DNA of 64,000 bases. It comes from Trebouxia sp. TZW2008 (lineage: Eukaryota > Chlorophyta > Trebouxiophyceae > Trebouxiales > Trebouxiaceae). A program made the position numbers and the translations under genes. Below the pieces are notes generated by a model, which made no database searches, was not told the DNA's origin, and saw only the letters and a program-made list of their open reading frames with translations. Shown here piece by piece: positions 10,888 through 22,800 of the stretch. The stretch covers positions 129,087 through 193,086 of the forward strand of contig BDIU01000210.1 of NCBI GenBank assembly GCA_002118135.1. Direction: 5' to 3'. The stretch's first letter is position 1. Every line of letters begins with the position of its first letter.

Positions 10888-13800
10888 CTACTTCTTGATA
10901 GACATGATGCGCGAGATCCTGTCACTTTCCTGATCTTGCGCCTTGCTGCGGGATACAGACGCAAAGCCCCTATCGCTTGCGGTACGATGGTCAGCTGATG
11001 AGCCCTGCTGCAAAGGATGTGTTAAGTGCCTCCGCGGCGCTTCTTGATGCGTGTAAGCATCACCATTGCGAGCGAACCTTACATCACCATGCAGCATACC
11101 AGCTTCTGCAGACAAGGAAGAGGCTGTTGCTACTTCCTGACTGGGTGCTATTGAGCTCATCCCTGATAAGCCAGAAGGTGCCGCTGGTTCTGTACCTTCT
11201 GATGCCAGATTGCCATGATCTGAGCTGCCAGCATGGGCATAATGAGTGTGCTGCATGAATGTGGCACGTGTACTCTCACTTCTGATACCAGGCACCAAAT
11301 CAGGGCTGAGCCAAGACCTCCAATCTGCTTGAGGACCTGCCAATGCAGCAGCAGGCTCTAATTTGCGCCCTGGGATGCCAGGAGCATGAGCAGCATTCAG
11401 ACTGCCAAATGCAAGGCTGCTAGTTGAGTTAGCACTAACACCAGTACTGTGGCTGCTGCTGCTGGCTGTGTTGTTGTCTGGAAGAAGCCAGGATCTCCAG
11501 TCAGATGCCGGCCCATTGCTGCTTGATGGCTGATGCCTGCACAGATTGCATTGTGTGAGCTGATGGACGTCGTGATGCAGAGTTGCATGACTGTGACGAA
11601 GTGACAGCACATGAACTATGCTGTAGATCACAAGTTGTTCACGGAATGCGGCATTGGAAAGGACCCACGGTGGTTTTTGGAGCCTTGCATCATGTGCAAC
11701 AATGATTAGTCGTTGGCTAGAATATGCATGCAGATACAGCAGTAGCTAAGCAACAAGCCTCCTGTCAGCAGCCTATAACAGGCCGGCAGCAGCAGCCAAT
11801 CACGTTATGCTCCAGAGGCTGACAAAGCCAAAGTGAGCATGGTCATGATTATCTTATTGCATCTCAGTCTGCCTGACACACAGTGACTAAATTGAGGCCG
11901 GCAGCAGGCGATTGCTGACCTGGATTGATGAAGGGCACCTTGCGCCCGGGAGTCGTCCTGGCCATGCTTGGGCATAAATGCTGTGCCTGTACCTGCAACA
12001 GCATGTTGTACACGCTCTGTACATCACTTGTGACCTGGTCATTGCTGCAAAAAACCTGTGAGCTGGAGAAGCTCTTGCAAAAACAGGTACAAGGTGCACC
12101 CAGCAACAGAGTCAATGCTGCAAATTGTAGGACGCACAGATCGCTTACCACTCAGTGATGCTGTAGTGTGGGCTTGTTGCAGGTCACTGTATTTGCCTGG
12201 GCTACAAGGCACCTTTGAGCAATTCAAGCACAGCGCAGCTGCTGAGAGCATGAATGACATTGAGTGTCTGCCTCACGCACATGCAACAGGATCAAGCACG
12301 CAACTAACGGACTCATAGATGCATGCCAGGCAATTTACAAATGTCATAATACAAAGCTGAAACCTGTGTTGCCAAGATCATGAATGCGACACAACATGCA
12401 TCGTGAACGCCATGTTAACAAATTATATATACAGCATGATGAAGGCTTTTGCATTCTGCTAAATGCATGAGACAAGAAAGCCCAGCCCATTGTGCATGGT
12501 TGTGATGCATCATCCGCAGGACGCAATGCAATGCAACTTTGCACAAGGCATACCCTGCATGTGGTCATCAGCAGCCCTGGTGGCAGCCTCTCTGGCTTGT
12601 CGGTAGGCATGCACTGCTGACCAGCGGCCACCCCTGACACCATCATTGCCACCACCTGCTGGCACTGCTGAAGAAGAACAAGCCGCAGGTGTGTCTGGTC
12701 TGTGCCTAACCCATGCAGCGAAATCATACTGAATGTCTGGTGCTGCACCTTGTTTTAAGGCCCTTTCATTGGACAATGCTGCAGCTGTGGGCTGTCTGTA
12801 TGCTGACGGCACAGACGCAGCCGCAGCTGTGGGCTGTTTGTGCACTTCTGCTCCTGAGGCAGCCACAGCTGTGAGCTGTGTAGGCGCTTCTGTTTTTAAG
12901 GTAGCCACAGCTGTGGACTGAGCTTGCCGCCAGGGTTGCTGGTACAGAGATGGCTTGAGGAAGGCTTCAGCAAACGTGGGCCTGGTTACCACAGCTTGGC
13001 TTGAGCGCTTTCTTGACAAAGGCGGCTTGTCTGCCATCACACTTGAGCCTGCTGTGTCAGCACTGTATCCTGACGCTGATGGTGCTGTAGAGAAAGCACC
13101 AGTTGAGGCTGAAGCATGAGACAGGCTCATGGTTGCATTAGCTTGAGATGACCCTGGCAAGGGGTGGGTGGGAGGTGAAGGGACTGTGGTAGCGTCAGGC
13201 GTATTGATGCAAGCAAGCGTAGCAGCAATCAAGCTAGAAGCGGGAGATGGCTTCGACACTGAACTCAGCTGCTGTTGCTGTGCTTGATCATGGCGTTGGC
13301 TATTAAAAGCATGCTGAGCAGGGTCACTCCTGGACTGCTGCAGAGCAGGCTGGGCAACACCAGCAGCATGCCCATGTGACTGCTGCTGCTGCTGAGGTCG
13401 TTCCTGGTGCTGGGGCATGCCATATTGATGTTGCATGTAGCGCGCTTCAGAGGCTTCAGAATGCTGATAAGGCCTGTCCTGCTGCTGCTGCTGCTGCTGC
13501 TGAGCCTGCAGCCGCTGCTGATGCCATTGCTGGTGCAGCTGCTGGGACACATGAGTTGTCCGATGAAGCATTCCATCAGGCAGCTGTGACTGCTCCTGCT
13601 GCTGCTGAGGCTCATGATCTGTCCGCTGCTGCATTCCCCGTGGCAGCTGTCGCTGCTGCTGCTCCTGCTGCTGTACCGCATGAGTTGTGTCCTGCGGCAT
13701 CCCCTCAGGCAGCTGTCGCTGTTGCTGCTGAAGGTCATGACCTGTATGCTGCTGCAACCCCTGAGGCAGTTGAGATTGATGAGACTCCAACTTTGACACA

Positions 13801-16800
13801 GCAGCAGCAGCAGCAGCAGTTATGCTCTCCTCTTCATGTCTGCGTGGCAGTGTGTGACTTTCAGCCAGACTCCAGGACTCAAATCTGTCCACTGCCTCCT
13901 TGACTGAGGCAGGCACTTCAAATGGACCTGGTGATGCAGCTGGCAAACTGTCTACTGAAAGTGTAGCGTGATAATGCTGGTCTACTGTGTGCAAAGCACT
14001 TGTCTCTGTGTCTGCTGATGCAGCAACAGAAGGTGCTGGATCCTTTGACTGCAAAGCAGCCGGTGAGTCTGTTGACTGCTGCTGGGCCAGAGACTTGTGT
14101 GCTGTGATGCCAAACATCCAGTCAGCATCCATGCCAGGCATCTGCAAAGGCGCATGGGCTTGCTGAAACTGTTCAAACTTGCTCTGATGCTGGGCAGACT
14201 CTTTCTGCATCATCACACAGCAATTTGTTCAAAAGCTCTGCTTGATGTGGCTGACCATGTACATGCAAATGCGTTGCTGAGACTCTGTTGTGCCGTAATG
14301 CAGCTGTGAGTGCCACTGAAATAGCAGTGTAGCTGGCTAAGAGAGATCAGATGATGACCACGTGGAATTCAAGCACAATCAAAACCATGCTGTGGTGACA
14401 TTTGGCTGGTTGGCAGGCGCTTCTGACATCTTTGGTTGCTTTTATAAAACAAATACCAACGTGTGCAGCAGCAAATCATCGAGCAACGGATCAAGCTATG
14501 AGCCAAGCAAGCTCGCAACTGTTCCACAAAGAGTACAAAGTACCTGCTGGGCGCTTTGAAAATCTGTGCTTGGCTCTTCAGCACCAGCTGCAAAGCCCAA
14601 CCCTTGACCGCTGCTAATTGTATGGCCAAATTCTGAGGCATCATTGGTCATTGCTGCTGACTGCAGAGTGCCAAAAGGCTGGCCTTTGCTTGAGGTGACA
14701 GGGACCACTTCTGCAATCTGCTGCTGCGGCTGTGGCTCAGGCAGCAGTTCACATCTTGTGGAGGCTGTGGCCGCAGCTGGTGACTGTTTCTGCAGCTGTG
14801 GGATAGGCACAAGTGGCAGGACATTACTGAAACTGATGGCAGAATGCAGTGATGACGGCCTGCCTGTGGCACGTTCACTGTGTCTGACAGCTAGGCTTTG
14901 TTCAATGTCCAGCTCCGTCTGCCCTTCAGCTGTGAAGTCTTGCCCATCAGAGCCTCCAAGCTGCCCATCAGCGTGCTGCCTTTGCCTATCAACCCTGGAG
15001 GTCTGTCCACTAGAGGCCATTGCCTGTCCTTCGGTAGCAGCCTGCTGTTTGGTAGCAGCCTGCTGCCTAGCAGATTGCTGAGCGTCAGCTGCAACTCTGC
15101 TTTCCTGTTCTGTGACTGCAGCTGTCTTGTCACAGCCAAACATCCAGTCATCTGCCATCAGACTGCTTATGGCCCCTGCCATCTGTGGCTTCTGCTGTGG
15201 CTTCTTCAGTGCAGCCTCTTCTTCTATGGCATCCCTAAACAAGCAAGCAGGAAGGTTTGATGGGCAAAAGATGAGAAGCTGCTCAGGGACAAGCACCAGA
15301 TTATAAACTTGCATGCAAGTAGCCCAAAGCAAACAGAGTGTCAAATGACAGCAGTGTGCAGTCATGTTCTACAACATCCCCGAGAAAGCAAGCAGGGAGA
15401 CTCGAGGGCCAAAACTTAACAGCCTGTCAAATACACAGGTGAACACCAGGCTATGACTCACGAAAGTCTGTAGCTCGTCCAAGGTGAGCAAAGTGCCATA
15501 TCAGTTCTGCAGGAAGTCATTTGTGCAATAGAAGGGCCAGCTGAGCAAAGCTTTGCATATTTGTGCATGCTCAAGGTATACTTTCAAGCCTCTGCAGCCG
15601 TCACAGCATGCAAGAACATGAGCTTGGGGCAGCAAGTGAACTTACTGCTGAGCTGCTACATCATAGGGGTCCACCTCTGAGACAGCCCCTTCAAAAGCAA
15701 AGTTGGCAATGTGACCGCCATAGCTGTCATCACTGCTGGTGTAGCCGTCCATGCCAGCAGCTCCTGCCTCTTCTTCATCATCTGATGCAGCGCTACAATA
15801 CAAACCCCGTGCTAGTGGGGGGTCAGCAATATGAGTTTGCATCACAGTGCGCACACTGAAGCCACCTGCACCAAAATAGCTCCGTTTTTTAGGCATCAAC
15901 ATGAAGCCAAAACCAGGAAAGATCACAACATTCAACTAAAATGCCTGCGCGCTCAGTGCCGCACTCCTGCTGGAGGGGTTTCTGCAATTCAACTTTGCAT
16001 CACAGTGTGCACACTGAAGTCACCTAAACGCGGATGGCAACATTTTGAGAGCAGTCAACCATGTTGTCCAAGCCAAAATAAACCTGATGACAATGACACG
16101 CACACCGACACAGCTGCCCACCCAGTGCCAGCCCCCTGCTAGAGGGGGGTCTGCAACCTGATTTTGCATCACGCTATGCACACTGAAGCCAGCTGCACCA
16201 GCATCGTAGCCTGATTAGAGCAATCAACAAGCTGGTCAAGCCAAAAGAAGCTTGATCACAACAACACCCACGCCGACATCAGCCGCCCATCGAGTACCAC
16301 ACTCCTGCTAGAGGGAGTTCTGCAACATGAGTTTGCATCACAATGCATACACTGAAGCCACCTGCCCCAGCATCGCAACCTGTCCAGAGCGATCAACCCT
16401 ATTGTTCAAGCCAAAAAAAGCTTGATGACAACAGCACCCATGCCAACACAGCTGCTCATCCAGTGCCAACCCCCTGCTAGCGGGGGGGCTGCAACCTGAG
16501 TTTGCATGACAGTGCGCACACTGCAGCCACCTGTACACAGATGGCGCCATTTTGAGAGCAAGCGATCATTGCAGGATCTGATAGCATAATTACAGTAAGC
16601 AACAAGCTCACATCTTTGAAGCAGTACTGCCAAGGTCCAGCAGACACAGCGCACAGCATGGAACAACAAGGTCAAATGAGTGTCCAAAGCATCACAACAC
16701 ATAGTCAGGTCATTCCAACAACAGCTGTTGTACACACCTGTGTGTTGCTGCGATGCTTCCTCATGCATCTCACTGCCCAGACCTTGGCTGAAGCCATCCT

Positions 16801-19800
16801 GCCCTTGCTGCTTTGTCCTGTCAGGACTATGGAGGACATCTGGATCACCATATGCAGGCTCATCATGACCTGGCGTTACACCGCTGCATCTGTCACTATT
16901 ACTGATCCTTTCTGCCTTGGCACTGAGACCTTGGAAGTCCTCTGTGTTCAGATATTCAGGCTCTCCATGCCCTGCCATGACACAGTTGTGGCTGTGACTG
17001 TTACTGACGCTTTCTGCCCCGCTGCTGTTGTGGGCGCTGGCCTCGTGCATGTCAGCAGGCAGCTGAAGGTCTGCATCTTGGGGGTTTGTCAGATGCAGGC
17101 GCTGAATCATCAGCTCAGACAGCTCGCTCAGCTGCTGCATCTGAGTCCTGAGTCTGAGGCTGGCGTCATGTGCCGCTGAGCTTGATTCTGGCTGCCCTGC
17201 AATGTTATCCTCATTGCTGCCTTGCAAGCCCTCCCCATAGCTGCCTTTCAGCCTGTCCTCATAGCTGCCTTGCACACTGTGCCCGTTGCTGGGTCTTGAG
17301 GCATCCTCGACGTTGCCCATTGTAATTGCCAATCTAGCCCCGCTGTCGAGTGCTCTGTCTGCTGAAGAGCCAATTTGGCTTTCTCTATGAGGGGCTGCCA
17401 CAGAGATCACATCTGCACGGTGCCTGTGCAGCTCATGTGGCTGACTACTGGCTGTTGAGAGTGAAGTCAAGTCAGAGGGCCAGCTAGCAGTGGTGTTAGC
17501 TGGAGCTGAAGAAGGGTCAAGGTAGGCTGCAGCATTGCCTGGGTGCAGCATGTGCGCTGCATGCTGCGTGTCATTTGACTTGGTCACTGTCACCTTCAGC
17601 TGACCAGCTGGGTTTCCCCTGCAATACAAAAAGCATGAAAGCCTCAGCCTGTTCTATTCTTGCAGCTGTCTGCAGCTCAGGCCTGATGAGTCAAGGCTTC
17701 ATCAAGCGCAATGAGTCATAAATCAAGCAGGCATCAAGGGTCAAGCTTCAATAGGAATAGAAGCAGGAATAGAAGCAGGAATAGAACCAGGAACAGTGAG
17801 AGGACATTTGCATGTCGTGAAGCAAAGCTTCACCCAGGTACAACAGCATCTGAAAAGCAACTCATGAAGAGCAAGGGTTGCACAGGGCTGCACATTGATG
17901 GATTGCTTAAAGTTCAAGCTGTCTGACTCCAGTCTGGTGCACACCTTGCGTCAGTGATGTTATACCAGCCAGACACCTCACTCAATATATGTAACAGAGA
18001 TGTGTCCACCTCCACAGTGCCAATCAGGCCAGAGGACTTGATAGCATCTGTTCTGCCATCAACAACCACCTGCAGGTCAAGAGTAGCTGCCTTGTAGCAC
18101 CAGAAGGCAGGTCAACAGGTGCCGCAGCAAAAGTTTTGAAGTTTCTGTAAAAGAGTCGGTTGAAGTAACATGCAATTGATTATTTGTTTACTGTCTGTGA
18201 ATTGTTTGCTCCACACTGCAAGCATGCATGCTTGCTGGATCAGCTTGGCAATGGTGCCGGTGCCAATCATTCAAGCAGCATGGTCTTGAACTAATGATTG
18301 GCCAGGGTGCTGCACAGACTGCATGCCATTCTTGGTGTTATGTGTGTATCGCAAGTACCACACAGCCAGACAGCAGCAGGCTTTCCTTGCACAGAGAATT
18401 TTGTACAGCACCTCCAAGTGCAGCACGCTGTCAGAGGCGTCTTGTGCCTTCTCAGGGCTTGCCACAGGGTTTGAGTACTGCCACATGGCAGAACCTGCCT
18501 CAGATACGGCCACAGCTGGGGTGACGCCTGCCACATGGCCCCATCTGTATGAGACGCTAGCAAGTTTGGGCCCGCCACGTTCAGATGCATCTTCTTCATC
18601 AGTGACAGATGAAAGCTGTTGCTGCTGCTGATGACCGCCACTGCTAGCTGTGGCAGAGGTCTGCCAGTGTTGGCCTTGCTGGCTGCCACTGCTGCGTGTG
18701 GGGATTTGAGCTGTGGCAGGCGCTAGCAGCTGGTCACTGCCTTGTGCAGGCTCTGGCACCACAATGTGCAAAGCTTGCTCTATGCACAGAATTGCCTGTG
18801 GTGCATCTGCCGCTCTGCCATGAGCAGTCTGGACATCTGCAGCTGCTGCTGCTGCTGCGGTGGACTGCGTCTCTTCCTTGCCCTGCATGTCACATGACAC
18901 ACTGGCCACTCTGCATGTATGTATTCTGGGTGTGCCATGCTGCCTGAGCACAATCTGCAGGGGCCACGAGCAGACTATCTGATCTGTGGCAGGATGCACT
19001 CTTTGCCAGACACTTTGGTTCAACAGCAGCCTGATGGGTAACAGCAGCACACCGATTCGTCTGCAGCAGCCAGGGTGCAGCACGAGAAGCCATTGCAAGC
19101 AATGCAAGTACAATAGGTAGGCTGCACAGCTTCTGGTGGAGCAATGAAGACTTCATGCACTGAGAGCATACTGCTGCATGCGTCTGTGGAGCTCACAGCT
19201 GCAGACCTGATCAGCAGTAGTCCTCTGGGAATCCCCTGCTGGACCAGTCTGATTTGAGGGGATCTCAGGCCCTGACACAGCCTCACTTTTGCTGTTGCTT
19301 GCTGACTGACCTGATGCTGTCAAGTCACCTCCAGAAAGATAATCTGCATTGACCTGACAGTCATGCTTGGAGTCATCAGCAGCTGCTTTGGTGGCAACAT
19401 CTGCTGAGTCAGGAACTGCGCCATCTCCTGCTGCCCTGGGCTGACAAGGGCTGTTTGTAGCTGCCTTGGGCTGTCTTGGGCTGTGTGTGGATGCCCTAGA
19501 CTGGCTGGGGCTGGTTCCAGCTGCCCTGTGCTTCACAGGGCTGATGGAAGTGATCTCAGGCACCTGCCACTGCTTTGAGTTTGCTCGGCCTGAGCTTGCA
19601 GGTCTGAGTTCCAGCAGGACCTTGACTCGGACCCTAGCATGGCCCATATCTTTGGCTGCTGGGTGAATGAGGAGATACGTGCTGCAAAGCCACCTTGCCT
19701 CTTCCTCCTTGCTGGCAGACCTGCACAGCAGAGATGTTGACATAACAGTATCAAGCAGAACAAACATAATGGTCACAGTCAAAATGGTAATGACAGCAAT

Positions 19801-22800
19801 GAAAATAACAGGAAACACATGATGTTATTTGTACCAACCATCATGATGTTTCAATATAGGAACAGGCTTACACAATGGGACACATTGCACAATCCAGGCT
19901 TGAATTGCAAACTGTAATTGAAGCACTGTACCTGCAAGCATGTGGCACCATTTCACACTTGATTTTGCAATCAGCAGTGATGTGATAGGACTTTGTTGCA
20001 TTTGGTACAGAGGGAAGACAAGCACCTTGGGAAAAGGAGTGGAGAAAGGTCAATCTCAGCTGAGCCAACAGGCACAGCTGCAGCGTTGGCAGTCACATTG
20101 CCTCTGCCACTGCTACGCCCAGCAGTGGCGCCGCCTTGCTTGTAGACAGTCAACAGCAGAGGATGCACTTGCAGAGCATGTGCCAGAGACTCGTCTGCTT
20201 TCACCTGCAGGATGCCACAAATTGTCTGAGAAGAGAATGCAGGCCATGCAGAAATGGTTGCAGTGACCCCTACAGCTTGCATTTGCAAAGGATTGTAAAA
20301 CCCTTGTGAGAAGCACGAAAGCTCGACGTAGCATGTGCCAATGGCTCATCTGCTTTCACACGCAAAGTCTTGTCACAAGCCAAGGAAGGCCATGTAAGCC
20401 CTGCAGCGAGCAGACTCACCCATGCCCCATAGTAGTTCTCCTCAGGTGAGGTGCGCATGCACAGCGTGATGAGCCAGGACTTTTCACCTTGACGGCTTGC
20501 CTCATTTCTGACAGCAGGCCAGATGAGCATCACCTGCTGTCAAAGGCTAAGGCATGCAACGGAAGTTGTGACTGCAAGAAGCATAGCATACCCAGTGGAT
20601 GCTACAGTGGCTAAGGGGAGCCTTGAGTGCCCCAAGGGGGGCATTTGGGGCAGCCCCTGATGTGGCAGCCTTGCCGGCAGAGCGCTCTAAGGTGGAGCTG
20701 CCTGGCAGCCTGCACACGCCAGTAGCATCAAACAATTATGAACACCTCAACATCTAGTAATTGAAACAAAGTCATAGACCTTGCAGACCAGTAACAGAAG
20801 CACAACAAGATGTGAGTTGACAAACTACCAATATGGTGACAGCCAGTGACTGATTTCGTGGAAGCCTTGCTAAGCCATGCATTGCATGATCAGCTGCTTG
20901 AGCAGGCCTTGCAAATTGTTGCTGAGCTGACGTAGCATGTAATCTTGCAGGGACAGCATGACTGTGACCACTTTTGTGGAGTCTACAATCAAAAGTTCAG
21001 TCATGAAAGAATCCGGCAACAGAATGCCAGGAAAACCAGCCGACCTGTACGTTGCATAGTACACAGCAGATTTGGGTCTTGCATGGCCACTATCACCAGA
21101 GTGCGACAGCAAAACATCTTCTATGTAGATAGTGGCCCTGGCCTGTTGGCCTTCCAGGGCTCCCAGGGGAAAGGGGCGGGCTTGAGGGGGAGCCTCTGGA
21201 GGAAGAAGAGCAGTGAGCTCTGGCATGACAGCAAACAGTGACCTGCAAGACTCTCAAACTCAACTGCAGAATGGAATGACAGTGACACGTGGTCTGGATT
21301 TTGCAGCTCAAACAACACGTGCTGCAACCTTCTGCTTTCAACGCCAGGTTGGTCGGCACTCAAGGTCGGTGCAGCTGGGGCTAGGATGATCAAGTAGACA
21401 TGATCCACAGTGAATTGTTCCAAGGAGCTAGACATCTGGCAGTGCTGTTTGCAAATTTCAGTACATGATGACGGCAACAAGCTGCATGTTCTTGCTCTTG
21501 AAAAACAACGAGGTTAGAACTTGACAAAAACAAGCTTTGTTGGGTTTGAGCAGGACCTGCAGTCCTTGTGGTTTTGTCTGTGAGATTGCGCAAGGCTGAC
21601 TTTGACCTGGACTGCCCCCACAGCCTCCCCGCGCCTTGATTTGAGTCCCACCCAGCTGCTCAAACCCTACAGAAGTTACACGCAAAATTAGACAGACAAT
21701 GCTTTGTCATCACACCTGGATATACTTGTTTGAAAAGTGTGTTACACTGTGCTGAGTGCCTGTGTGTGCAAAGGATGCCAGATAGATGGATAAAAAGCCG
21801 CAAGTCTTGATGCAACCCCTGGCTGCGCAAAGCAAAGCATGACAACGACGAGAACTGCTGATGACGCAACACAGCAGGAGGCACATCAAACGCAAGCCCC
21901 CAAATGCAAAGCCTGACACACCAAGGCATGGCAGAGATCAGTGAGGTCTGATGGCAAGTTCAGCATCTGAGGCTTGTTGAACAGGGCATGCATGAGCGCA
22001 AACCCCAGGCTCACACACACGTTGGTGGCTTTTGCATAAGAAGGCACAGCAGGAGGTCAAGTAGTGTCTGCACACTGCGCTATTGACATGGTCAGTACCT
22101 GGGGCTTGTTGAGCAGGACATGCAGGGGCGCAAAGCCAGAGCCCAGGAACACATCTCTGTACTCCAGACTGGCATCTGCAGCGCTGCCGCCTTGAGACAA
22201 AGCTGCAGCGACAGCTTGCGAGCGTGGGCAGTGGTGCCATACCTCCACCAACATTTCCTGCACACCAGGAATGGTAGATATGCCCTGCATTTCACCTTGG
22301 GTTATTTCCTTGTGTTGTGAGCGCCTTTGGCATCATGCTGGGGCCTGAAGCCACAGATTCATGCAATAGGACTTTGGCTGGAAGAGCTACCTGTTTGTCA
22401 TCAAACTACAGTGTCTGTGCTTTCCATCACAAGTATCACGGGTATGTGTGACATGTGCCCTGACCTCAAGCAAATCTTGCGGAACCATTTCCCGACAACG
22501 CGACAATAAGTGCAGCAAACTTCTGACCTGACTGGTATCCATATACACATGCACCCCGAGCTGAAGAGATCAAGAGGTTGCACCCATCAAATTGCCCACC
22601 CAAGTTGTAAGTTCACTCAGATACACAAGCGTAACAGTTTCAGGTTTGGCAGCCTGCTGCCACTTGCCGACCTGAGTTGTGAGCTCCCTGACCACACGAG
22701 CGTCAACAGTCAGAGGCAGCTGACGCCTGAAATGGAACTCAGGGCAGAAGGTCTGGGCTTGGAAGGAGGTCTGCAGGGATGGCACAGCCAGCTCCAGCTG

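Noticed and set aside
13376..13903. Plus-strand Ala/Leu-rich ORFs opposite the poly-Gln exon
   Set aside because: They are shadows of CAG/CTG repeats on the opposite strand.
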